Source of the DNA: an uncultured Spirochaetaceae bacterium
Lineage (GTDB): Bacteria; Spirochaetota; Spirochaetia; Treponematales; Treponemataceae
Length of the DNA: 40,494 nucleotides
Assembly (NCBI GenBank): GCA_902799665.1
Contig: CADCBK010000010.1
Coordinates: forward strand, 1-40,494
Reading direction: 5' to 3'
Every line of letters starts with the position of its first letter. Positions within the stretch are counted from its first letter, which is position 1. The notes beneath the pieces were generated by a model. That model saw only the letters and a program-made list of their open reading frames with translations. It did not search any database and was not told the origin of the DNA. Shown here one piece after another: positions 16,711 through 24,136 of the stretch. Made by a program: the position numbers and the translations under genes.

Positions 16711-16725
16711 TTGCGTAATGGGAAG

Positions 16726-17139
16726 TTAAGGAAGCTCTATTATTACTTGCGCGACGGCGTATTCTTTTTCATGGCTTAGGGAGACGTGGACTCTGGCTTT
16801 TTCCCATTGCGGGCAGGCTTTTTTCAGCGTTTCAAGCGCGGACTTTTCGATGCAAAGGCTTGGCTTTCCCTTTTCGTCCTTTTTTATCCAAAGGTCCCGC
16901 AAGTCAAAAGTTACGCCCGTTCCCAGCGCCTTTGAAAAGGCTTCCTTGGCGGCGAAGCGGGCCGCGTAATGCTGGCTGGCCGCCGATAGGCCCCTTTCGC
17001 TTTTTGGAACGGCTTGCGAGCCGGCGCGGGCCTGCCATAGTTCCTTGGGGTTAAAGAAGCGGTCAATCATTTCAGGGCTTTTCACCCATTTTTCAAAGCG
17101 GGAGCATTTCGCCAAGTCGACGCCAACGCCAAAAATCAT
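16726..17139 (-). CDS. acpS: Holo-[acyl-carrier-protein] synthase
   Basis: A 137-residue enzyme that moves 4'-phosphopantetheine from CoA to acyl carrier protein. VGVDLAKCSRFEKW carries the metal-binding Asp8, and RFAAKEAFSKALGTG carries the second metal-binding Glu and the CoA-contacting Lys. It overlaps the preceding cdaR-like gene by 4 nt. Length is normal (about 125-140). Confidence 0.95.
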   Translation of the reverse strand: MIFGVGVDLAKCSRFEKWVKSPEMIDRFFNPKELWQARAGSQAVPKSERGLSAASQHYAARFAAKEAFSKALGTGVTFDLRDLWIKKDEKGKPSLCIEKSALETLKKACPQWEKARVHVSLSHEKEYAVAQVIIELP

Positions 17140-18140
17140 CGGCTTTCCTCTGTTTGGCCAAAAACCGCGCCCGGAAGGGTTTCGTCGACGACTTCCGCGG
17201 GCGGCCGCTCTTTTACGGCGACGCGGATTGTTTCAACGCTTACGCTTTCAAGGTGGAATTCCTGGGGAATCAGCACCGACACCGGGAGGGTGTATTCGCC
17301 CGGCGCCGTTATTTCGCTCAAGTCCGCGCTGAGCGTGTCGGGATTGGGCGTCCAGTCTTCCATTATTAGGCGGGGCCCCTTTAGCGTTATGGAGCCGTAT
17401 GCCTTGCTTTCGCATTCAAAGTCCGCTGGAATGTTTTTTAGGAACACAGAAAGGTTCTTGAATTCCTGGATTCCGTCCTGGTAGTCGATGTTGACTTTGA
17501 CTTCGCATTCCTCTTGGTCCATTACCTTTATCAGGCGGTTGATGTTGGCCAGCTTTGCCTTTTGCTTGAACGACGCCTTTTTCGCGTCGATTTCGATTGG
17601 CTCTGTGGCGATTGACTCTACGCTTTGCGCTATGGAGCGGGGGCCGTAGACCAAGACGTATTCCGGGTCTGTTTGGAAGCCGTCCAGCGTGTAGCCTTCC
17701 GCCGGAACTCCCGCGAAAACTGGCTCGATTTTGACGGCCGCGCTTGTGTTCCTTTCCAAGCGTACCTTTACTTTTTCAGGATAGACAGTCACTTGGAGCG
17801 GATTCATCTCGACGATGCTTGAGGGCAGGTCGATTGAAATCGGAACGTCGTAAGTTCCCTCCTGCGTTATCCAGCTTAAGTCCAGCTGCGCCAAGATGTT
17901 TTCGGCGGTAATCTTGGTTATGTTTTCCGCTGAGGTTCGTATCGTCACGCTTACGCTTGATGGAATGTGGGTGGAGGAGACCATCTCTCCCTCTTGAAGG
18001 ACTTTTAGCGTTACGGGAACGCTTTTTTGCTCAAGGGACGTGTAGCGGTTGAAAAGGTAAAAGAGGCAGGCGATTACCACGCAAAGGGCCTTTGCCGGCC
18101 AGTTTTCCTTAAGCTTTTCCAATAAGGGCTTTATTTTCAT
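17136..18140 (-). CDS. cdaR: YbbR-domain protein, CdaR-like partner of diadenylate cyclase
   Basis: A 334-residue protein with one N-terminal membrane helix (about residues 17-33) and a periplasmic part made of consecutive YbbR-type beta domains. In Firmicutes the YbbR protein CdaR binds and controls CdaA. The gene starts 32 nt inside the end of cdaA; AGAGGA upstream of the ATG supports this start. The neighbourhood makes the regulatory partnership the likely role. Confidence 0.85.
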   Translation of the reverse strand: MKIKPLLEKLKENWPAKALCVVIACLFYLFNRYTSLEQKSVPVTLKVLQEGEMVSSTHIPSSVSVTIRTSAENITKITAENILAQLDLSWITQEGTYDVPISIDLPSSIVEMNPLQVTVYPEKVKVRLERNTSAAVKIEPVFAGVPAEGYTLDGFQTDPEYVLVYGPRSIAQSVESIATEPIEIDAKKASFKQKAKLANINRLIKVMDQEECEVKVNIDYQDGIQEFKNLSVFLKNIPADFECESKAYGSITLKGPRLIMEDWTPNPDTLSADLSEITAPGEYTLPVSVLIPQEFHLESVSVETIRVAVKERPPAEVVDETLPGAVFGQTEESR

Positions 18141-18933
18141 CTACAGAATCCTCTATCTTGTATTGGTCGGGCGTTATGTTGAGCAAGGCCACCAAGGTTT
18201 TCGTTAGCTCTTGCATCGACAAGTCGTAGTGCAGCTTTGAGTCGTAGGAAAGGCTTATCGCGCCTGTCTCCTCCGAAACGACTAGGACTACGGCGTCCGT
18301 TGTTTCCGCCAAGCCCAGCGAGGCGCGGTGGCGGGTTCCGAATGTTTTCTTTATGTCGTACTGTTCGCTTAAAGGCAAGAAGCAGCCGGCGGCCAAAATC
18401 TTGTCGCCTTGGATTATCACCGCTCCGTCGTGGAGGGGAGTGTCGTACTTGAAGATTGTGACCAAAAGGCTGGACGACAAGTCGGCGTTGATTTTTGTTC
18501 CCGTCTTCGCTATGTCGTCAAGTTTTGTGTGGCGCATGAAAACGGCCAGCATTCCGCGCCTTTGCTTTGAAAGAATTTCGGCCGCCATCAAAACCGAGTC
18601 CACGTAGGAATGCTTTGAGCGGCTTCCAAAGCTGAACCATTCCTTTTGGCCCAGCTTTAAAAAGATTTTTCGGATTTCGGGCTGGAAGACGATCGCGAAC
18701 ACGACGACCAAGCCGGGCGCGAGCGATTGCAAAAGGCGGTGAAGGGTTTCAAGCCTTAAAATGGCCGCGGCGGCGTAGGCGAGCGCAATGATGATCGCTC
18801 CGCGCAAAATTTGGATCGAGTTGGCGCCGACGACGATTTGATATGCCTTGTACAATATGAAGGCCAAAATTCCTATGTCCAAAAAGGGCCGGATAAGGTT
18901 GTAAACGGCCAACAACTTTTCAACTGCCAGCAT
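18109..18933 (-). CDS. cdaA: Diadenylate cyclase CdaA (c-di-AMP synthase)
   Basis: A 274-residue membrane enzyme joining two ATP into c-di-AMP. Three N-terminal membrane helices (within residues 1-75) precede the DisA_N catalytic domain. The DGA motif (LHDGAVIIQGD, near residue 168) and RHR motif (GTRHRASLGL, near 203) are intact. The start ATG lies 14 nt inside folP and has AAGGAAA upstream. Together with the YbbR gene this reproduces the conserved cdaA-cdaR pair, here without glmM next to it. Confidence 0.95.
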   Translation of the reverse strand: MLAVEKLLAVYNLIRPFLDIGILAFILYKAYQIVVGANSIQILRGAIIIALAYAAAAILRLETLHRLLQSLAPGLVVVFAIVFQPEIRKIFLKLGQKEWFSFGSRSKHSYVDSVLMAAEILSKQRRGMLAVFMRHTKLDDIAKTGTKINADLSSSLLVTIFKYDTPLHDGAVIIQGDKILAAGCFLPLSEQYDIKKTFGTRHRASLGLAETTDAVVLVVSEETGAISLSYDSKLHYDLSMQELTKTLVALLNITPDQYKIEDSVDENKALIGKA

Positions 18934-19747
18934 TCAATATTTCCTTTATAACTTTCACAGAATCAACCGCCGCGGCCGTGTCGTGGACGCGGATCATTGA
19001 AACTCCGTTCAAAATCGAATAGACGTTCGCGCTTACGGTTCCCCAAAGGCGGTCTTTAACCTCGCGGCCGCAAACTTGGCCAAAGAAGCTTTTCCTTGAA
19101 AGCGCCATCAAGACCATGTGCTTTCCTTGGCAAAGCTCTCCAGCCCTTTTTATCAAGACCGCGTTTTGGGCTGTGTTCTTTCCAAAGCCGACGCCTGGAT
19201 CCACTATTATCTTATCGGAAGAAATCCCGCTTTGCAAAGCGAAATTTGCCCTCGCTTCCAAATAGCCGTTTACTTCGGAAAAGACGTCGGCGTAGCTGGT
19301 TTCGTCCTGCATGGTTGAAGGAATTCCCTTTTTGTGCATCAGTATCACGGGAATTTTTGTCTTGGCGCAAAAGGCGGCCAGGCGCGGATCGTCTTCCATC
19401 GCCGAAACGTCGTTCAATATGTCGGCGCCGGCGTCATAGGCCGCGCTCATGACGTCGTACTTGCGCGTGTCCACCGATATCGGAATGTCCGAATGGCGGC
19501 GGATTTTTTTTATGACGGGAACGACGCGCCTTATCTCTTCCTTTGCGTCTATGTAGCGGCTGCCGGGGCGCGTTGACTCTCCGCCGACGTCGATGATGTC
19601 GGCGCCTTGGCTTATGTGCTTTTTGGCAAGCCAAAATCCGCCGCGGCTTTTGGCAAAGAAGGAGTCGCGGTCGGCGTTTACGATCGACATTACAAAGGCG
19701 GGGTTTTGCGTTTCTATCGTCCTAGAGGCTAGTTTAAGAACTGGCAT
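18920..19747 (-). CDS. folP: Dihydropteroate synthase
   Basis: A 275-residue TIM-barrel enzyme that joins p-aminobenzoate to the pterin diphosphate in folate synthesis. DVGGESTRPGS, SVDTRKYDV, NDVSAM and DPGVGFGKN are the family landmarks. Loop 1 is unusual: the common NVTPDSFSDGG reads NADRDSFFAKSRGG, losing the Thr-Pro pair next to the p-aminobenzoate/sulfonamide site. GGAGG precedes the ATG, and the gene overlaps dxs by 19 nt. Confidence 0.92.
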   Translation of the reverse strand: MPVLKLASRTIETQNPAFVMSIVNADRDSFFAKSRGGFWLAKKHISQGADIIDVGGESTRPGSRYIDAKEEIRRVVPVIKKIRRHSDIPISVDTRKYDVMSAAYDAGADILNDVSAMEDDPRLAAFCAKTKIPVILMHKKGIPSTMQDETSYADVFSEVNGYLEARANFALQSGISSDKIIVDPGVGFGKNTAQNAVLIKRAGELCQGKHMVLMALSRKSFFGQVCGREVKDRLWGTVSANVYSILNGVSMIRVHDTAAAVDSVKVIKEILNAGS

Positions 19748-21690
19748 TTTTTTCCTCCCGCTTCTTTGCGAGCGTTGATTTGGTTCAAGAGGCCCAAGGC
19801 CGCCCGCTGTATGTCGTTGGGCGACAAAAAGGCGTTTTCCAAAACCTGCTCGCGGCTTCCTTGCGAAGGAAATCTTTGCCCAAAGGCGAGCGTTTGGACA
19901 AAAGAGAAGGCGCGCCTCCTTGCCTCAAGCTCCAGCTCCTCTCCAAAGCCGCCTTGCTTTATTCCGTCCTCAACGATCACAAGCGCGTCGTAACTTTTGC
20001 AAACGTCAAAGAAAGCGTCAAAGTCAATGGGCTTTAAAAAGCGCGGGTTGTATATGTCAGCGCGGACGCCTTGCAGCAAGAGGGAGCGGGCGGCGACAAG
20101 AGTTTCCGAGAACATCGAGCCTGTCGCGCAAAGCAAGACGCGCTTTTCGACGCGGCTTTCGCTTTGGGAATCAAAATCGCCGTCCGGCAAAAGGGCAGGC
20201 GCGAAGCTTTCGGCCTTTACAAGGACGCCGCGGCCTTCGACAAGCGGCTCGCTAAAAGAGGCAAGCTCGGACGGGCAGGATTTTTTTGGGTAGCGGATCG
20301 CGACCGCGCCTTTCGCGCCCGCGGCCCAGTCAAGGCAAAGGTCCAGTTCCGCGGCCGAGGCCGGAGCCAAAATCGCAAGGTTCGGGACGCTTTTTAAAAG
20401 CGCGACGTCAAAGATTCCCTGGTGGGTCTCGCCGTCGCCGGGAACCGCTCCGCTTCTGTCCAAGACAAAAACAGCGCGCAAGTTTGGCAGGCAAATGTCG
20501 TGGATTATTTGGTCGACCGAGCGCTGGATGAAGGTTGAGTAAATGCAAACGACTGGAAGAAGGCCGCCCTTCGAAAGGCCGGCCGCGAATGTCACCGCGT
20601 GCTCTTCGGCGATTCCGACGTCAAAGAAACGGTCGGGAAAATGGCGGGCGAACGAAGCGAGGCCTGTTCCCTTGCTCATCGCCGCCGTAATCGCCGCGAC
20701 CTTGGGATTCTTTTGGGCCAGGCGGACAATCGAGCGCGAGAAGTTTTCGGTGAAGCTTTCGGCGTCGAATTTTTCGACCGAGCCGTCGGCGATGTTAAAG
20801 GGGCCGATTCCGTGGAAAAGCTCCGGGTTGTCCTCGGCCGGCGAGTAGCCCTTTCCTTTTTTTGTAATGACATGGACGACTGCGGGCTTTTTTAGTTTCT
20901 TTACGCGTTCGAAAACTTTTTCCATTTCCTTTATGTCGTGGCCGTTCAGCGGGCCGGCGTACTCAAAGCCCAAGTCGACGAACATGTTGTCGCTAAGCAA
21001 AAGGCCTTTAAGGCCGCGCTTGAACCTGAATACGAACTTTTGGAAAAAACGGCTCGCGGGCAGCTTGGAAACGATTTTGTCAATGGCGCGCCTTACCGAT
21101 TGGTATTGAATCGACATCGTAAGGCTTGAAAGGTAGCGCGAAAGGCTTCCTTCGCTGGGCGAGATTGACATTTGGTTGTCGTTTAGGACTACTATTAAGT
21201 TCTTCGCGTCGCGGCCCGCGTTTAGAAGGCCCTCGTAGGCCAGTCCTCCGGTCAAGGCACCGTCGCCGATAACCGCGATTACCTTTCCTTCCGTTCCTTG
21301 AAGCTCGCGCGCCTTTAAAAGCCCCAGCGCCTGCGAGATGGAAGTGGAGGCGTGGCCGTTGTCAAAAAAGTCGTGGGGGCTTTCGCATTCCTTTGTAAAG
21401 CCTGAGATTCCTCCGCCTTGGCGCAGGCTTGCAAAGCTTTGGCGGCGGCCTGTCAAGAGTTTGTGCGCGTAGCACTGGTGGCTTACGTCAAAGACGATGG
21501 CGTCTTTTGGCGAAGAGAAGACTCTGTGCAGCGCGATCGTCAGCTCCACGACGCCAAGGTTTGAGGCAAGGTGGCCGCCGTTTTTTCCGACGGTGTCGAT
21601 TATCGTCCGCCTTATTTCCTTGGCCAGCGTCCGAAGTTCCTTTTGAGAAAGCTTTTTTATGTCTTCCGGCGAGTTAATCTGCGAGAGCAA
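19729..21690 (-). CDS. dxs: 1-deoxy-D-xylulose-5-phosphate synthase
   Basis: A 653-residue thiamine diphosphate enzyme condensing pyruvate and glyceraldehyde 3-phosphate, the entry step of the MEP pathway. DVSHQCYAHKLLTGR, the ThDP/Mg motif GDGALTGG...NDNQMSIS and the pyrimidine-domain GIAEEHAVTFAAGLSKGG are present. I chose the TTG at 21690 because GGAG sits 6 nt before it and LSQINSPEDIKKLS then matches usual Dxs N-termini; the TTG at 21702 would place the ribosome binding site inside the gene. Confidence 0.95.
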   Translation of the reverse strand: MLSQINSPEDIKKLSQKELRTLAKEIRRTIIDTVGKNGGHLASNLGVVELTIALHRVFSSPKDAIVFDVSHQCYAHKLLTGRRQSFASLRQGGGISGFTKECESPHDFFDNGHASTSISQALGLLKARELQGTEGKVIAVIGDGALTGGLAYEGLLNAGRDAKNLIVVLNDNQMSISPSEGSLSRYLSSLTMSIQYQSVRRAIDKIVSKLPASRFFQKFVFRFKRGLKGLLLSDNMFVDLGFEYAGPLNGHDIKEMEKVFERVKKLKKPAVVHVITKKGKGYSPAEDNPELFHGIGPFNIADGSVEKFDAESFTENFSRSIVRLAQKNPKVAAITAAMSKGTGLASFARHFPDRFFDVGIAEEHAVTFAAGLSKGGLLPVVCIYSTFIQRSVDQIIHDICLPNLRAVFVLDRSGAVPGDGETHQGIFDVALLKSVPNLAILAPASAAELDLCLDWAAGAKGAVAIRYPKKSCPSELASFSEPLVEGRGVLVKAESFAPALLPDGDFDSQSESRVEKRVLLCATGSMFSETLVAARSLLLQGVRADIYNPRFLKPIDFDAFFDVCKSYDALVIVEDGIKQGGFGEELELEARRRAFSFVQTLAFGQRFPSQGSREQVLENAFLSPNDIQRAALGLLNQINARKEAGGKKCQFLN

Positions 21691-21716
21691 ATTTTTCTCC
21701 AAAAAAGGGCATGCGC

Positions 21717-21757
21717 CTAAAAAAAAGACCGCCGTTAAGCGCGGCAGTCTTTTGCGG
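21717..21757 (-). terminator. Terminator of the small ribosomal protein gene
   Basis: AAAAGAC/GTCTTTT and GCCG/CGGC stems (21723-21753) with one mismatch are followed on the minus strand by eight T. It lies 6 nt after the stop at 21760 and separates that gene from dxs. Confidence 0.8.
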
Positions 21758-21759
21758 CA

Positions 21760-21849
21760 TTACTTGCTCTTATGCCGATTTCTTCTAAGCATCTTCTTTC
21801 GCTTATGAGTCGCCATCTTCTGGCGCTTTCGCTTTTTACCACAAGGCAT
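21760..21849 (-). CDS. 29-residue mS38/AURKAIP1-type small ribosomal protein
   Basis: A very short basic protein beginning MPCGKKRKRQKMATHKRKK and ending in RRNRHKSK. The KRKRxKMxTHKxKKxLRxxRHK pattern is that of the AURKAIP1/COX24 domain, the bacterial relatives of mitochondrial ribosomal protein mS38, known in Spirochaetes and Bacteroidetes. It has its own signals: TTGACC-17-CATAAT promoter, AGGAG 8 nt before the ATG, and a terminator 6 nt after the stop. It is easily missed because of its size. Confidence 0.85.
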   Translation of the reverse strand: MPCGKKRKRQKMATHKRKKMLRRNRHKSK

Positions 21850-21889
21850 TTGCTAGGCTCCTATAAAAGTTAGTATCGATACGGAAAGC

Positions 21890-21918
21890 ATTATGCGCTT
21901 TTTTTCAATTTTGGTCAA
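21890..21918 (-). promoter_or_regulatory. Promoter of the mS38-like gene
   Basis: TTGACC (21918-21913), 17 bp, CATAAT (21895-21890). The start site would be near 21883, giving a leader of about 34 nt that contains the AGGAG ribosome binding site. Confidence 0.7.
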
Positions 21919-21948
21919 GTGCCGCTCGTGTTTTTTGGAAGTAAAACC

Positions 21949-22932
21949 TTAATTGTTTGAGCGAGCGGTTTCACCGCGTCCTGGGGACGCTGCCTGGGCC
22001 GCCCGTGTTTTTGCGATGATTTTTGCCAAGTCCGCTTTGGCGTCGGACTCTTGGCTGACGCGGATTGTGGTGGCGCCGGGAATGCCGCGCATGAAGACAT
22101 ATTGCTTTTTGGCGTATTTTTTTGAGTCGCGCTTGATTCTTTCCTTTATTTCTTCTGTCGAAAGCGGGGAGCCGTTGTCCTTTGTCTCAAAGAATTCGCG
22201 GTAGCCGATGGCCTGCATTCCGGGATCCTCTTTTTTGAAGCTGGCCATAAGGCCGCGCGCCTCGGACTCCAAGCCGGCCTCGAACATCTTGTCGACCCGC
22301 TCTTCTATTCTTTTATACAAGTCGTCGCGGTCGCGCTCCAGGATTATGGTTGTAAAGTCGTAGCGGTCGCGCAATTTTGGGCTTTGGGCAAAGGCGGCGC
22401 GCGGCTTTCCGGTAAGCCTGTAAATTTCTAGCGCGCGCAAAACCCTATAGCTGTCGGCGGGATCGATTTTTTTCGCGGAGTCCGGGTCTGAGGCCAAGAG
22501 TTCCTTCCACATCTCGGCCTTTCCGCGCTCCAAAAGCTCCTTCTTAAGCTTTTCCCGCAAGGATTCGTCGCCCTCAGGCGTTTTGGGGAGGCCCAGCAAA
22601 AAGGCCCGTATGTAAAAGCCGGTTCCGCCGCATATAATTGGCAGGGTTCCGCCGGCCCAGAGGCTTTCGCAAAGCGCGTCGGCCCTTTGGACGAATTCCG
22701 AAACCGAAAACCGCTCGCATGGATTTTTTATGTCGATTAGCTGGTGGGGGAGCGCCTCGCGTTCCTCCAAGGAAGGCTTTGCCGTGCCGATGTCCATTCC
22801 CTTGTAGACTTGCATGGAATCGGCGGAAATCACTTGCGCGCTTTTTGAGCCGCCGAAAAGATTAAGCAAAAGCTCTGTCTTTCCTGTGGCGGTTGGCGCG
22901 AAAATGACTAAAACCGGTATTTTATTCGGCAA
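21949..22932 (-). CDS. miaA: tRNA dimethylallyltransferase
   Basis: A 327-residue enzyme that adds the dimethylallyl group to A37 of tRNAs reading UNN codons. The P-loop APTATGKTELL (residues 12-22), SADSMQVYKGMDIGTAKP and YRVLRALEIYRLTGKP are characteristic. It begins with TTG inside the last codons of rpoZ (11-nt overlap), so translation is probably coupled. Its substrate comes from the MEP pathway represented by dxs and dxr here. Confidence 0.95.
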   Translation of the reverse strand: MPNKIPVLVIFAPTATGKTELLLNLFGGSKSAQVISADSMQVYKGMDIGTAKPSLEEREALPHQLIDIKNPCERFSVSEFVQRADALCESLWAGGTLPIICGGTGFYIRAFLLGLPKTPEGDESLREKLKKELLERGKAEMWKELLASDPDSAKKIDPADSYRVLRALEIYRLTGKPRAAFAQSPKLRDRYDFTTIILERDRDDLYKRIEERVDKMFEAGLESEARGLMASFKKEDPGMQAIGYREFFETKDNGSPLSTEEIKERIKRDSKKYAKKQYVFMRGIPGATTIRVSQESDAKADLAKIIAKTRAAQAASPGRGETARSNN

Positions 22933-23113
22933 TTCTGTAAGTTACTTCTTGCGTGAAAAGCTGCTTTGCCGCGAGAGAGACTACCTTGTCGTGGTTCTCG
23001 GCGATCAAGGGGTCCTTTACCATTGACATCTGGTAGGCGCGGCGGTTGGCGGCCACTGTTATTTCGTAAATGTTATCTGTGAATCGGACTAGCTGTTCCA
23101 AAGGAAAAATCAT
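22922..23113 (-). CDS. rpoZ: RNA polymerase omega subunit
   Basis: A 63-residue protein. IFPLEQLVRFTDNIYEITVAANRRAYQMS matches omega: the conserved N-terminal helix ending in RRA, which helps fold beta prime. It is shorter than E. coli omega (91) but near the length seen in spirochaetes. GGGAGA precedes the ATG and a consensus promoter lies upstream. miaA overlaps its 3' end. Confidence 0.88.
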   Translation of the reverse strand: MIFPLEQLVRFTDNIYEITVAANRRAYQMSMVKDPLIAENHDKVVSLAAKQLFTQEVTYRIAE

Positions 23114-23140
23114 GTTTGTCTCCCAAAAAATGATAGAGCA

Positions 23141-23169
23141 TTATATAGAAAAGCGGCTTTTGTGTCAAC
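23141..23169 (-). promoter_or_regulatory. Consensus promoter of rpoZ-miaA
   Basis: TTGACA (about 23169-23164), 17 bp, TATAAT (23146-23141): both hexamers match the sigma-70 consensus exactly. The start should lie near 23134, giving a leader of about 21 nt that carries GGGAGA. Confidence 0.85.
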
Positions 23170-23250
23170 CAATTGATTTTTTTTTAAATTTTTCCAAAAA
23201 AAATGTGAATTTTTTATCAAACTGTTGTATCTTATAGGCAGAGGAATTAA

Positions 23251-24114
23251 TTGAACCGCAACGTTAGCAAGGAGGCGCTTGTCCTTTCCGTGAAGGAGAC
23301 GGCTCAGGACAACCGCTCGGTACGCATTTTGACAAAGGACGGAATGGAATGGGCGACTCTTTTTGGCGGCCCCAAGAGCAAGCTGCGAGGCGCGGTGAGC
23401 CCTTGGAACCGGGGCGTGGCCTACATATACAAAAACGAAGAAAAGCAAAGCGCCAAAATCACCGACTTTGACGTTAAAAAATACCACCCGACCTTTAGGG
23501 AAAGCCTCTTCAAGTCCTTCGCCGCTTCGCTGGCCGGCGAGATTGTCTTAAAGTCAAGCGCGGCCGGAAGCCCGGAGCAGTGCTACGTTTTGCTGAACGG
23601 CTTTTTGGACGGAATGGATTTGCTCGGCGAGGACGAGGCGCGCCTTGGCCTTTTGCGCTTTTTGTGGCGCTACCTGGATCTTCTGGGCGTCCGTCCGCAG
23701 ACGCAATGCTGCGCCCGCTGCCAAAAGGAATTTTTTTCGGGGAAGCAGCCGGCCGCAAAGGATGGCTCCGCCGCAAAGGATGGCGCCGCCGCGTCGCCGT
23801 CTAGCAATTATTATCAAAGCGCGCTAGAATCGGCTGCGGGCGCTAAAAGGCTTGCGCTCTATTCGCCGGCCGAAAATTCTTTCGTTTGCCAGGACTGCTT
23901 TTCTTTGCAAGAAAATGGAACGCGTCTTTCGGAGCCGGCTCTTTTTTACCTTACAATGTCGGGCGGAACAAGCGCCGCCGATTTGGCCGCCGCGCGCAAG
24001 GCGAGGCTGGCTCAAGCCGACTATGGACAGCTAAAGGCTTTTTTGTACGAGCTGGTCGAAGGCGCTTTGGGGGCAAGGCTTAAAGCCTTGGAGTCCGGAA
24101 AGGGAATTTTATAA
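23251..24114 (+). CDS. recO: DNA repair protein RecO
   Basis: A 287-residue RecA-loading protein of the RecFOR pathway. The N-terminal OB-fold (residues 1-80; ALVLSVKETAQDNRSVRILTKDG) and helical domain are typical. The zinc finger has both Cys pairs, CARCQKEF and FVCQDC, but they are separated by a low-complexity insert with two AAKDG units (around 23752-23795). The TTG start is supported by AGAGGA upstream. recJ follows 22 nt later, pairing two recombination functions. Confidence 0.9.
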   Translation: MNRNVSKEALVLSVKETAQDNRSVRILTKDGMEWATLFGGPKSKLRGAVSPWNRGVAYIYKNEEKQSAKITDFDVKKYHPTFRESLFKSFAASLAGEIVLKSSAAGSPEQCYVLLNGFLDGMDLLGEDEARLGLLRFLWRYLDLLGVRPQTQCCARCQKEFFSGKQPAAKDGSAAKDGAAASPSSNYYQSALESAAGAKRLALYSPAENSFVCQDCFSLQENGTRLSEPALFYLTMSGGTSAADLAAARKARLAQADYGQLKAFLYELVEGALGARLKALESGKGIL

Positions 24115-24136
24115 AGACGCTTCGAGGAAGGCGATT

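Noticed and set aside
23110..23487. A 125-residue minus-strand frame through the recO-rpoZ spacer
   Set aside because: It covers the consensus rpoZ promoter and the start of recO and has no family likeness.
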